Notes: generated from the letters alone by a model not told the origin. A stretch of DNA of 64,000 nt from Prevotella sp. UBA6447 (GCA_002437115.1 DJOD01000049.1:3855-67854); one strand, 5' to 3'. Counted from the first letter of the stretch, positions 18,701 to 27,294 are shown. Numbers and translations: made by a program.

Positions 18701-19752
18701 ATCCAGACCGCAAGACCAGCCAGGCCGTGGCTATCTGGGAGCAGCCCGATGTGGCGCGTGAGTATGAAAACTTCCCCAAGCCGCAAGACATGGCCAACCA
18801 CCAGGACAGCCGATGGGTGGCCCTCGGCGACGGACAGCAGGGTGCCATCTTCGTGGCCGACAGCGTGATGAGCTTCTCGGCGCTGCCGTTCTCGGCTCAG
18901 CAGCTGGCCATGGCCAACCACCCCCATGAGTTGCCGGCGAGCGATGGCGTGTGGCTCCACATCGACCATGCCATCACGGGCCTGGGCGGCAACAGCTGCG
19001 GACAGGGCGGCCCGCTCGAAGCCGACCGTGTGAAGAGTGTCACCCAGTCGTTTGGCTTTGCCATCCGTCCTGCCGCCTCCATGGCCAATGAGGCTTTGAC
19101 CGACCTGGCCAACGTTTCGCTCGACGGGCAGGTGCCGATCAGCATCAGCCGCGCGCTCGACGGCGTGGTGACCATTGCGGGGCAGCCGGGTCAGCCCATT
19201 TATTATAAGGTGAACAATGGCAAGCGCCTTCTGCGATACACGCGACCCTTCAACTTGCGCGACGGCGGCACGGTGGTGGCCTTTGCCAAGGGCTCGCGTT
19301 TCAACTACCAGCAACGCTTCGACCGCATCGATGCCATCCCTGTCACCGTGAAGTTTGCAAGTTCCGTGGAGAGTGGCGAGGGCGACGCCGAACACATGAC
19401 CGACGGCAACCCCGCCTCCTACTGGCACACCATGTACAGCGTGACCGTGGCCAACTACCCCCATTGGGTCGATTTCGACTGCGGAACGGTCAAGACGCTC
19501 AAGGGCTTCAGCTTCTTGCCCCGCCAGGACAGCCCCAATGGAAACATCAAGGACTATGAGGTGCAGGTCAGCCTCGACGGCAAGACGTGGGGACAACCCG
19601 TGGCAGCTGGTGCCTTTGCCAATGACCGCAACCTCAAGCGGGTGCTTTTCAGCAAGCCGGTGCGCGCGCGTTACCTGCGCTTTACGGCCAAGAGTTCGCA
19701 AGACGGGCAAGACTTTGCCACCTGCGCCGAGTTCAACGTGCTCGAGCAATAG
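15739..19752 (+). CDS. Secreted GH2 beta-galactosidase with F5/8C domain
   Basis: 1337-residue exported glycoside hydrolase. The signal peptide is MIIRYLLTAAGFLMATALQA, cut before QTRLAGYEY. A GH2 sugar-binding domain (about 120-260) and Ig-like domain (about 270-400) precede the TIM barrel, where the acid/base lies in WSLGNEAG (E532) and the nucleophile in ISEYAHSMGN (E595). A Bgal_small_N-like domain spans roughly 840-1140, then a CHB_HEX_C-like segment (IYYKVNNGKRLLRYTRPF) and a C-terminal F5/8 type C (discoidin) carbohydrate-binding domain (about 1205-1337). It probably removes terminal beta-galactosyl residues from host or dietary glycans at the periplasm or cell surface. No SusC/D pair is adjacent. 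A long open antisense frame is an artefact of GC-rich codon use. Confidence 0.92.
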   Translation: MIIRYLLTAAGFLMATALQAQTRLAGYEYGSATTPTGKEWQQPELIGYNKLQPHAWFTSFASENEAKGVLPERSSYWMTLDGKWKFHFAKNPDVRPKDFYQVGYPDQSWDEVDVPMSWNIYGLQKDGSLKYGVPIYVNQWVIFKYDLAVGDWRKGVMREPPKNYTTYEYRNEVGSYRRSFTLPAAWKGREVYISFDGVDSFFYLWVNGHYVGCSKDSRDVAEFDISPWAKAGQNEVAVEVYRSSDGSFLEAQDMFRLPGIFRTVAVYSKPKVHVNDLKVIPSWQTDSTGTLAVDLSLANVAGKDAKNYTAVFKLFANKLYGEAEGEGRELASTLGALTLPKGDTTTCHTSFTVAGVKPWTSEEPHVYTLVCELRDKKGRTVEAVSTQTGFRTVEIRDVAAKDDEFGLAGRYFLVNGKPLKLKGVNRHETSPSRGHAITRQQMEEEVMMMKRANINHVRTAHYPNDPYFYYLCNKYGIWLEAEANVESHEYFYGAASLSHVPEFKNQHVGRMMAMVHARVNDPCVAIWSLGNEAGPGENFKVSYAAVHAYDPSRPVQYERNNDIVDMGSNQYPSVNWVRAAVKGNLGIKYPFHISEYAHSMGNAVGNLQDYWDAIESTNFFCGGAIWDWIDQSMYNYTPAGKRYLAYGGDFGDTPNDGQFVMNGIIFGDMEPKPQYFEVKKVYQNVGVTWADKAKGTLDIFNKNYYADDLAGYAVTYSLTADGREVASGSLPVGSVAPRQHKTVAVPPLAKGGLEPGRDYQLLVSFRLKHDMPWAKAGYVQADQQLPVQVAASRPSLALAAKTDGKVSVKETATSILVDGGKAFAVDFDKATGSICSLAYGGKPVFTEGCGPRLDAFRAWVNNDNWAYQAWYENGLHDLQHKALESRVVANADGSVSVKFVVESQGRETARLEGGDKNWKKLKSTGAKPDFKFTTNVVYTIHPDGSVENQSTVSASRANLVLARLGYVMKLPKTMSHMKYYGRGPVDNYPDRKTSQAVAIWEQPDVAREYENFPKPQDMANHQDSRWVALGDGQQGAIFVADSVMSFSALPFSAQQLAMANHPHELPASDGVWLHIDHAITGLGGNSCGQGGPLEADRVKSVTQSFGFAIRPAASMANEALTDLANVSLDGQVPISISRALDGVVTIAGQPGQPIYYKVNNGKRLLRYTRPFNLRDGGTVVAFAKGSRFNYQQRFDRIDAIPVTVKFASSVESGEGDAEHMTDGNPASYWHTMYSVTVANYPHWVDFDCGTVKTLKGFSFLPRQDSPNGNIKDYEVQVSLDGKTWGQPVAAGAFANDRNLKRVLFSKPVRARYLRFTAKSSQDGQDFATCAEFNVLEQ

Positions 19753-19777
19753 GCTTTGCACTGGAGATTCTCAGTTT

Positions 19778-19822
19778 TTCGGCCTCGGCCGTGGCGCGAT
19801 TGTCGCCACGGCCGAGGCCGAA
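19778..19822 (+). terminator. Long perfect hairpin after GH2 gene
   Basis: Perfect 19-base inverted repeat, arms at 19778-19796 and 19804-19822 (inner part GGCCTCGGCCGTGGCG), with a 7-base loop. It lies 26 bases after the stop codon. There is no T-run after the stem on the plus strand, so it could act as a terminator through another route or as an mRNA 3' stabilising structure. Confidence 0.65.
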
Positions 19823-19951
19823 TCATTCATGGTCGTCTGCAATGTGCGAACGATGCCAAGTGGAGTTGTCATTCCAATGGACGGAAGGACAAAAAAACAT
19901 TAATTTTTGCACCTTTTTTGCAAAAGCGTGCACATTGATTGAAATGTTTCG

Positions 19952-19959
19952 TACCTTTG
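19952..19959 (+). promoter_or_regulatory. -7 box upstream of NagB/LmbE gene
   Basis: TACCTTTG fits the Bacteroidota -7 consensus TAnnTTTG and lies 35 bases before the ATG at 19994. No well-spaced TTTG was found at -33, so this is a partial promoter match. Confidence 0.5.
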
Positions 19960-19993
19960 CTGACTAACAAACAAGCCTAATAAATTCATCGTT

Positions 19994-21988
19994 ATGGTAA
20001 AGTTAAACTTAACGTCTCAGATCGTACTCAACAAGGTACCTGAGGAGTTCTATCATCCCAAAACCGCAGTGGAGCTTTCAGAGCTTACCCGTTGTGAGAA
20101 AATTCCTACTACCATCTATCCCAAGACCGAGGAGGGCGCGCGCAGCATCGCCAACGCCATCGAGAAGACCATCCGCCAGAAACAGCAGTCTGGGCAGTAT
20201 TGCGTGCTCGGGCTGGGCACGGGATCGTCGCTCACGCCCGTCTTCAGCGAGCTCATCCGCATGCACAAAGAGGAGGGGTTGAGCTTCAGCAACGTGGTTG
20301 TCTTCAACGCTTACGAGTATTTCCCCTTGCAGCCCGACGCCAAGAACTCCACGCTCAACCAGCTCAAGGACCGTCTGCTCAGCCACGTTGACATCAACCC
20401 GCAGAACGTGTTCTCGCCCGAGGGGACGGTGCCGCAGGAACGCGTGCAGGAGTTCTGTCGTCTCTATGAGCAGCGCATCCAGAGCTTCGGTGGCATCGAC
20501 ATCATGCTGCTGGGCATTGGGCGCATCGGCAACATAGCCACCAACGAGCCAGGGTCGGTTCTGACCTCAAGCTCGCGCCTCATCCTCATTGACAACCTCA
20601 CGCGCGAGGAGATGTCCATGAGCCAGACCACCAACGAGACGGTGCCGCCTTGCTCCATCACCATGGGCATATCCACCATTCTCAAGTCCCGCCAGATTTA
20701 CCTGACGGCTTGGGGCGAGGAGAAGGCCGACATCTTGCAGAAGACGGTTGAGGGTCCCATCAGCGACGCCATTCCTGCCACCTTCCTGCAGACCCATAAC
20801 GATGCCCATGTGGTAATCGACCTCGCTGCCGCAGGGCGCCTCACGCGCATCGTCCACCCGTGGCTTGTCACCAGTTGCACCTGGACCGACAAGCTCACGC
20901 GTGCTGCCTTGGTTTGGCTCTGTGAGGTGACGGGCAAGCCCATCCTGAAGCTCACCAACAAGGACTACAACGAGAATGGCCTCTCGGAGCTGCTCACCAT
21001 CTACGGCTCGGCCTACAATGCCAACATCAAGATATTCAACGACCTGCAGCACACCATCACCGGATGGCCCGGTGGCAAGCCCAATGCCGACGACACTTAT
21101 CGCCCGGAGCGTGCCAACCCGTTCCCCAAGCGTGTCATCGTGTTCTCTCCTCACCCCGACGATGATGTAATCTCGATGGGCGGAACCATCCGCCGCCTCG
21201 TGGAGCAGGGTCACGATGTGCATCTTGCCTATGAGACCAGTGGCAACATCGCCGTGGGCGACGAGGAGGTCACGCGCTTCATGCACTTCATCAATGGCTT
21301 CAACCAGCTCTTCATCGGTGAGAAGGATAAGGTTATCAAGGACAAGTATAAGGAGATCAAGGAGTTCTTCAAGAAAAAGAAGGACGGTGACATGGACACC
21401 CGCGACATCCTGACCATCAAGGGGTTGATTCGCCGTGGCGAGGCGCGCACCGCTTGCACCTTCAACCACATACCCCTCGACCATGTGCATTTCCTCGATC
21501 TGCCGTTCTACGAGAGTGGCAAGATTGAGAAGTTCCCCATGACCGAGAAGGATGTGCAGATCGTGCGCAAGCTCATCGCCGAGGTGAAGCCCCACCAGAT
21601 CTATGTCGCTGGCGACCTGGCCGACCCTCATGGCACGCACCGCAAGTGCACGGATGCTGTGCTCGCAGCCATCGACCTTGAGAAAGAGGCCAAGGCCGAG
21701 TGGCTCAAGGACTGCCGCATCTGGATGTATCGTGGCGCATGGGCCGAGTGGGACATCGAGAACATCGAGATGTGCGTGCCCATGAGTCCTGAGGAGCTGC
21801 GCGCCAAGCGCAATGCCATCCTCAAGCACCAGAGCCAGATGGAGAGCGCGCCATTCTTGGGCAACGATGAACGCCTCTTCTGGCAGCGTGCGGAGGACCG
21901 CAACCGCAACACGGCAAAGATTTACGACAACTTAGGCTTGGCTTGCTACGAGGCCATGGAGGCTTTCGTGGAGTATAAGCCGCTTTAA
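19994..21988 (+). CDS. NagB-like / LmbE (PIG-L) fusion protein
   Basis: 664-residue cytoplasmic protein with a sugar-phosphate isomerase/deaminase domain (about 30-330; LGLGTGSSLTPVF is the phosphate loop) and a PIG-L/LmbE deacetylase-like domain (about 370-640; FSPHPDDDVISMGG and DLADPHGTHRKC supply the metal ligands). Bacteroidota proteins of this length are routinely named glucosamine-6-phosphate deaminase. Compared with E. coli NagB, the catalytic D72 of FNMDEY is Y107 (FNAYEY), D141 and H143 of NDGHIAFNEP are I178 and N180 (RIGNIATNEP), and only E148 is kept (E185). The deaminase activity is therefore doubtful, while the deacetylase-like site looks intact. It appears monocistronic, with its own terminator. 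Confidence 0.85.
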   Translation: MVKLNLTSQIVLNKVPEEFYHPKTAVELSELTRCEKIPTTIYPKTEEGARSIANAIEKTIRQKQQSGQYCVLGLGTGSSLTPVFSELIRMHKEEGLSFSNVVVFNAYEYFPLQPDAKNSTLNQLKDRLLSHVDINPQNVFSPEGTVPQERVQEFCRLYEQRIQSFGGIDIMLLGIGRIGNIATNEPGSVLTSSSRLILIDNLTREEMSMSQTTNETVPPCSITMGISTILKSRQIYLTAWGEEKADILQKTVEGPISDAIPATFLQTHNDAHVVIDLAAAGRLTRIVHPWLVTSCTWTDKLTRAALVWLCEVTGKPILKLTNKDYNENGLSELLTIYGSAYNANIKIFNDLQHTITGWPGGKPNADDTYRPERANPFPKRVIVFSPHPDDDVISMGGTIRRLVEQGHDVHLAYETSGNIAVGDEEVTRFMHFINGFNQLFIGEKDKVIKDKYKEIKEFFKKKKDGDMDTRDILTIKGLIRRGEARTACTFNHIPLDHVHFLDLPFYESGKIEKFPMTEKDVQIVRKLIAEVKPHQIYVAGDLADPHGTHRKCTDAVLAAIDLEKEAKAEWLKDCRIWMYRGAWAEWDIENIEMCVPMSPEELRAKRNAILKHQSQMESAPFLGNDERLFWQRAEDRNRNTAKIYDNLGLACYEAMEAFVEYKPL

Positions 21989-22031
21989 GGGCGTTGCGTG
22001 CTCTATGGTGACGCAAGCGTCGTTCAAACAA

Positions 22032-22086
22032 GCAAGGCTCATTCGCCGTCCTGTCAGGGGCGGTGAATGGGTCTTGTCTGTTTTTT
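22032..22086 (+). terminator. Rho-independent terminator after NagB/LmbE gene
   Basis: Stem with arms at about 22032-22048 (AAGGCTCATTCGCC core) and 22061-22077 (GGTGAATGGGTCTT core), including a few G-U pairs that are compatible on the plus-strand RNA, followed by TTTTTT at 22081-22086. It lies about 45 bases after the stop. Confidence 0.75.
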
Positions 22087-22149
22087 CGGATGGCCTTACA
22101 GTAAACTTCGTGACAAAAGGATTACAAAACGATTAATCTTTCGAAATGG

Positions 22150-22181
22150 TTTGGCCATATTCACAAATGTTTATAAGTTTG
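22150..22181 (+). promoter_or_regulatory. Bacteroidota-type promoter upstream of repeat protein gene
   Basis: TTTG at 22150-22153 and TAAGTTTG at 22174-22181 are 20 bases apart, a full match to the phylum consensus. Predicted transcription start is near 22185, giving a leader of about 108 bases before the ATG at 22293. This is long enough for regulation, though I see no riboswitch-like structure. Confidence 0.75.
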
Positions 22182-22292
22182 CAAGCGTAAACAAAAACAT
22201 TACAGGGCGGCATCGCTTCGACAATGAGCGGATGCGGGTTGTCTACTGATTATATATTGAGCTTTTTTAATACTTAACTTAACGTTTCTTTT

Positions 22293-25200
22293 ATGGTAAA
22301 ACATTTACGAACCCTTATGCTCCTTCTCATGGTCATGACCTTGGGGGGGGGTGTCGTTGGCGCAGGAAGTGACGTTTGACTTCACGCAAAACACGTGGGG
22401 TCTGCCGACAGACTACACAAAGACTGCTGCCACTTACACCGATGGAACTTATAAGATTTCATTTGGTGAAAGCAGCAATGGCCACAAGTTTGGTGGCAGT
22501 TATCTAATCTTTGGAAAAAGTGGAGCAACGCTTTCTTTGCCAGCTTTTGATTTTGATGTAGAGAAAATCGTTGTAACAGGAAACAAAAATGCTTCTGCGA
22601 GTGTTAAGCAGAATTTCTTTGTTGGTGACGAGGCCGCCAGCACAGAAACTACTGGTGCTCAGGATACGAACACGTATGAGATAGCCGAGGCTTACCAAGC
22701 TGCGGGTAACATCTATACGCTGAAAGTGCTTAATAATAAAAACACTCAGGTCACCAAAATTGAAATCTACAAGAAGGGTGGCGCAGCCAAGACCTCTACC
22801 ACTGTTTCCTTCGGTGCTGACTACGACGGCAAGACCATCAGCTTGAAGCCGGGTGAGAGTTTTGATGCTCCTACCGCTACGCTGACTCCTTCCGGGGCTG
22901 GCTCTCTTACTTATTCTTCTTCTGACGAGAAAGTCGCTACGGTTGACGCAACAGGTGCAGTAACCCTTACTGGCACAACCGGCAAGACTACTATCACAGC
23001 TGACTTCGCTGGCAATGACACCTACGCTGCATCCAGCGCTTCTTACACGCTCAATGTTGCTGAGGCTGCTTCGCTTACTGGCGACGGCACGAAGGCGAAT
23101 CCTTACACCGTAGCTGACGTGCTCGCTATTGTTAACGCTGGTCAGCAGACTTCTGACAGCGTTTATGTGAAAGGTATCGTTAGCAAAATCAAGACGACTG
23201 CTGACAATATCGTGAAATACAAGAATTGCGATTACTACCTCGTAGATAACGAAGGCGACACCGTGTCTATCATGGCTTTCCGCGGCAAGTATCTCGGCAA
23301 CACTGACTTCACTTCTGCCGACCAGCTGAAGGTTGGTGACAAGGTTCTTGTTCTTGGTGTCCTTACCAAGTACTATGAGACCATTGAGCTTGACAAGGGT
23401 AACTACATCGTTGAGTTCTGGGGCGAGAACACCAAGAAAGAAACTTCTGTTTCCTTCGGTACTGACTACGACGGCAAGACCATCAACTTGAAGCCAGGCG
23501 AGAGTTTCAAGGCTCCTACCGCTACGCTGACTCCTGCCGAGGCTGGCTCTCTTACTTATTCTTCTTCTGACGAGACAGTCGCTACGGTTGACGCAACAAC
23601 AGGTGCAGTAACCCTTACGGGCACAACTGGTACAACCACCATCACCGCTGCTTTCGCTGGCAACGATACCTACGCTGCATCCAGCGCTTCTTATACGCTC
23701 AATGTTGCTGAGGCTGCTTCGCTTACTGGCGACGGCACGAAGGCGAATCCTTACACCGTAGCTGACGTGCTCGCTATTGTTAATGCTGGTCAGCAGACCA
23801 CAGACAGCGTTTATGTGAAAGGTATCGTTAGCTCCATCAAGACGACTGCTGACAATATCGTGAAATACAAGAATTGCGATTACTACCTCGTAGATAACGA
23901 AGACGACACCGTGTCTATCATGGCTTTCCGCGGCAAGTATCTCGGCAACACTGACTTCACTTCTGCCGACCAGCTGAAGGTTGGTGACAAGGTTCTTGTT
24001 CTTGGTGTGCTTGACAAATACTATGAGACCATTGAGCTTGCCAAGGGCAACTACATCGTTGAGTTCTTGGGCGAGCACGTCGAGAAGACCGCTACCACCA
24101 CTACTTTCGGTGAGGGCAACGACGGCAAGACCTACGACTTGAAGATTGGCGACACATTTGAGGCTCCTACCGCTACGCTGACTCCTGCCGAGGCTGGCAC
24201 ACTGGTTTATACATCTTCTAATACTGATGCAGCTACTGTGGATGCCACAACAGGTGCAGTAACCCTTGGCAAAACAGTTGGAACAACCACCATCACCGCT
24301 GCTTTCGCTGGCAACGACACATACGCTGCTTCTGAGGCTTCTTACACCATCAACCTGATAGACGGTTCTGTTGCATCAGATAACGCTACGTTCGACTTCA
24401 CAAAGCCAGAAAACTTTGGCAAGGGTACCTCAAGCAGCGACTCAAAAGATGGCGACATGGAAGAAGGTGAGTCCATCAAACAGGGCGATGTAACTTTAAC
24501 CGTGACAACGAACGGTAATACGAAGACTCGTTTCTACAGTAGTAAGGGTAAAATCGACTTCAGAGTCTATAATGGCACCAAGCTCACCCTCTCCGTACCC
24601 GATGGCTATGTCATCACTAATGTGGAAACAAAGCCTGGTTCTGGGGCGCAGACCATTGGCGAGCTGAACAAGCAAAGCGTGGAGCTGAGTTACACGGCAA
24701 GTGTGAAACTGACTTCTATGACTGTCACCTATGCTGCGGCTTCCGCATCGAAGGATGTGACACTCACCGTTGGCGATACGCACTACGCTACACTCTATTA
24801 CAGCGATCGCGCACTGATTGTCCCTGAGAACACGGAGGCATTTACTTGCTCTGCTGAGTCTGGCAATGGTCTGGAAATCAGAAAGCACTACAATGCTGGC
24901 GATGTCATCCCAGCTGGCCAAGCTGTTGTGGTCAACGCAACGGTATCAGGCGACTATACCTTCAAGGCTACCGATACTGAAGGAGTGAAAGATTACGCCA
25001 GCTTGCTCTTTGGTACCGATGAGGAAGCTCCTATCACACAGGAAGACGACTTCTACTTCTACAAGCTCTCTTTGGACGACAACGGCCAGAACGTAGGCTT
25101 CTACTGGGGTGCTGAAAAAGGCGTGGCCTTCACCAACGGTGCGCACAAGGCTTACCTGAAGGTTTCCAAGCATGCGGCCCCCGGTGCCAAGGCGTTTGTC

Positions 25201-25347
25201 TTCGACGGTAGTGCTACGGCCATCAAGACTATCTTCGATGAGAAGGTCGACGGCAACGCTCCCCTCTACAACCTGGCAGGTCAGCGTGTGAGCAAGTCTT
25301 ACAAGGGCATTGTTATCATGAACGGCAAGAAATTCATGAACAAGTAA
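22293..25347 (+). CDS. Repeat-rich secreted protein, frameshifted at a G9 tract
   Basis: From ATG 22293 the frame encodes a signal peptide (MVKHLRTLMLLLMVMTLGG) but runs into a TGA at 22377-22379. The long frame of 998 codons begins only at GTG 22351. A run of nine G (22343-22351) separates them; eight G would join them into MTLGGVSLAQEVTFDF, a proper signal peptide with cleavage after SLA. The mature part has two near-identical 216-residue units (Ig-like domain plus OB-fold-like domain starting GDGTKANPYTVADVL), a third partial Ig-like unit, and a tail ending YNLAGQRVSKSYKG...GKKFMNK. As given, the protein is out of frame: either a switched-off phase-variable state or an indel error. Surface or extracellular location is inferred. 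Confidence 0.75.
22343..22351 (+). repeat. G9 homopolymer inside signal peptide codons
   Basis: Nine consecutive G within the signal peptide coding region of the repeat protein. Removing one G (or adding two) restores a continuous 1017-codon frame. Runs of this kind change length by slipped-strand mispairing. Confidence 0.9.
22801..24096 (+). repeat. Two 648-bp direct repeats within the secreted protein gene
   Basis: The unit starting near 22801 recurs near 23449. The shared landmark AATGTTGCTGAGGCTGCTTC is at 23053 and 23701, giving a period of 648 bases (216 codons). Long stretches are identical at the DNA level, so homologous recombination could add or delete a unit while keeping the frame. 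Confidence 0.8.
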
Positions 25348-25409
25348 CCGGCACACTCTGAAAACCGTTTCAACAAGTATAATTTAAAAATTAAGAAAGG
25401 AAACTAATC

Positions 25410-25604
25410 ATGAAAAAGTATATTCAGCCTGCCATCAAAGTGCAGAAGATGGATACTGAGGCGTTGATGGCCGCCTCCCTTGGCATCAACAACGAGTACA
25501 GCGGTTCCGACCAGCTCGCCAAGCCTTCCTTCGAAGAGGAGGAGAACGACGACCAGCAACCCACCACGTTCCACAGTGTATGGGCCGACGACGACCAGGA
25601 CTAA
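25410..25604 (+). CDS. Small acidic protein, MKKYIQPAIKV type
   Basis: 64-residue protein from ATG 25410, 62 bases after the repeat-protein gene and followed by a clear terminator, so the two probably share a transcript. It starts MKKYIQPAIKVQKMDTEALM, a form I recognise from many short Prevotella and Bacteroides open frames, and continues with an acidic tail (FEEEENDDQQ, ADDDQD). There is no signal peptide or membrane helix. The conserved N-terminus with variable tail recalls a leader-plus-core arrangement, but no modification enzyme is nearby. Function unknown. Confidence 0.7.
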   Translation: MKKYIQPAIKVQKMDTEALMAASLGINNEYSGSDQLAKPSFEEEENDDQQPTTFHSVWADDDQD

Positions 25605-25649
25605 CCGCTGCTGACCGCGCTTGGCGCGGCGGCACTGCTACATGATACA

Positions 25650-25684
25650 GGCCGTGGCTGTTTCTTGACAGCCACGGCCCTTTT
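25650..25684 (+). terminator. Rho-independent terminator
   Basis: Perfect 12-base stem: GGCCGTGGCTGT at 25650-25661 and its complement at 25668-25679, 6-base loop, then CTTTTG. It follows the 64-residue protein gene by 45 bases and closes the repeat-protein transcript. Confidence 0.85.
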
Positions 25685-26158
25685 GCTTCTAATAAATATT
25701 AGGTATCCTTACATCGCCATCACCAAAACCGTATTCTTGAATATATTTCAGATTATTCGGATTTCTAATCCGCCAAATCCGCTGAATCCGTATTCATTCC
25801 TGTTCCCGCTTTTTGTTTGAATACGGATATTTCAGATTATTCGGATTTAGAAACCTCAAAATCTACTGAATTCGTATTTTCTCATGTTTCTGTTTATAGT
25901 TTTTCAGTTTGCAAAAATAAGCTTTTTTCTGGAAAATCATGCTTTGCCTTCAATTCTTCTTGCAACTAAATCGCCGAACGAAAGAGGGCGGAACGAATTT
26001 CATCGCTCCGCCCACATAATATTGTCTACTCGCCATCACTGATGTTCACCACGATGACCATCCTTAAACCACTCAACCGAAAGAACCGCTTTTCATTTTC
26101 TGGACCTTGTCCTGGTTCTTCAATACCTTGTGTACCTCCTTATCATATGTTTTACAAT
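25685..26158. other. AT-rich intergenic region with short repeats
   Basis: No gene is evident in about 470 bases. It holds two copies of ATTTCAGATTATTCGGATTT (25745-25764 and 25829-25848), an inverted pair ATCCGTATTC / GAATACGGAT (25786-25795, 25819-25828), and a GGGCGGA...TCCGCCC hairpin at about 25987-26012 that might terminate the minus-strand lipoprotein gene. Base composition is unlike the GC-rich neighbours. Confidence 0.6.
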
Positions 26159-26893
26159 TTATCCTATTGGATGTAAAACCCATTTGGCGCTTCCATCAGA
26201 CATGGCAGCATTAGAATGCATCTTGAGCGAGAACTCGGCAGTCTTCTTGCCACTGAACGATAGCCAGTTGAGCTTTATCTTCACTTCTTTCGGATGTTCT
26301 TTCCACAGCGAGTTGAGGTCGAAGGCTATCAGTGCGTCACCTATGTTTCCATAAATGTCTCCTTGGGCATTTTGACGCAGGTCGAACTCGTAAATATTAT
26401 CCTTGTTCACACCGCTCACAAGATTAATGATATGCGTTGCGCTGCCTCCCCACCGTGTGCGAATGCGAAGAGTGACAAAGCCATCTTCCGCGACGGATAC
26501 CCAATCACGAACAATTTCTATCGGGTCATTCCCATAGGCTTTCGCATCTTCATCCTCGGTACCCAACGTTGTCACGGGTTGTTTCGTGCGGATACTGTCT
26601 ATCCAGTTTACGTGCACGTTATATGGGCTATTCGTGGATGGCTTCTCCACCGTGTAGTTGACCAATGCACGCACTTTCTTCTCCCCGAATGGTGATGCCT
26701 TTAGGTTCGTCGGCACAAGCGATGTAGAATCATCCAGTTGCATGATGAATTTGTCAGATGTTGTCGGATACACCGTTACGAGAGCCGTAGGGCGCAGCAT
26801 CGCATCATTGTCATCATCATTGTCACATGAATTGAATGTTAGCGCACAGGCTATGAAGCCCATTGCCAAAAGTGTTTTGTTTATTGTTCTCAT
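26159..26893 (-). CDS. NigD-like lipoprotein
   Basis: 244-residue predicted lipoprotein. The N-terminus MRTINKTLLAMGFIACALTF ends in a lipobox-like FNSC, with C23 as the lipidated cysteine, followed by an acidic DNDDDND stretch that favours surface exposure in Bacteroidota. The mature part matches the NigD-like family in layout: RPTALVTVYP, FIMQLDDSTSLVPTN and KVRALVNYTV in the N-terminal OB-like domain, then WGGSATHIINLV and FDLNSLW in the C-terminal beta domain. NigD proteins are of unknown or immunity-like function. It stands alone in AT-rich DNA, suggesting acquisition. Confidence 0.8.
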   Translation of the reverse strand: MRTINKTLLAMGFIACALTFNSCDNDDDNDAMLRPTALVTVYPTTSDKFIMQLDDSTSLVPTNLKASPFGEKKVRALVNYTVEKPSTNSPYNVHVNWIDSIRTKQPVTTLGTEDEDAKAYGNDPIEIVRDWVSVAEDGFVTLRIRTRWGGSATHIINLVSGVNKDNIYEFDLRQNAQGDIYGNIGDALIAFDLNSLWKEHPKEVKIKLNWLSFSGKKTAEFSLKMHSNAAMSDGSAKWVLHPIG

Positions 26894-26962
26894 ACGTTTA
26901 TATTTTGGTCTTTATATATTAAATGATAATAAGGCCAGAATCTTGCATGTAGTAAGTGTTAT

Positions 26963-27076
26963 TTTGAGATTTTCGAGGAGCTGTGCTACCAGTTGGGATT
27001 TACTAACCGAAGTACCTTCTACAAGACAATAGATGCCTCATCGAAGGATGATAAGGCTTCATTCTCACCTCAATAG
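26963..27076 (+). pseudogene. Possible fragment of an AraC-type HTH region
   Basis: A short frame ending at TAG 27074 reads EELCYQLGFTNRSTFYKTI, which closely resembles the recognition helix-turn-helix of AraC-family regulators (xLCYxxGFxNRSxFYKxF). It then degenerates, and there is no plausible start or N-terminal domain upstream. Probably a decayed gene end. The rest of 26894-27294 shows no other coding signal. Confidence 0.4.
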
Positions 27077-27294
27077 CGTATTTATCTCACCACGATATGG
27101 CACCTCCTTGCTAACAAACAAGGTGCAACAACCCATGGGGTGGGCCCAAAAGGATTTTTTCCGCTCTATTTCCTTCGAAATCTCAAACAAACTTTTACAC
27201 CAAAAAAACCGACAAACCTCTTGCTGAGGTGTGAAGGAGCCTCTGGCGGTAGAATAACAGCTATTATCTTGTGTGATATCTGAAAAACTTTTTG

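Noticed and set aside
16468..19761. 1097-codon open frame antisense to the beta-galactosidase gene
   Set aside because: It lies entirely opposite a well-supported GH2 gene, is histidine/valine/glycine-rich without any domain, and arises from GC-rich third positions.
22504..24078. 524-codon minus-strand frame opposite the repeat protein
   Set aside because: It mirrors the internal repeats of the plus-strand gene and has no start context or family features.
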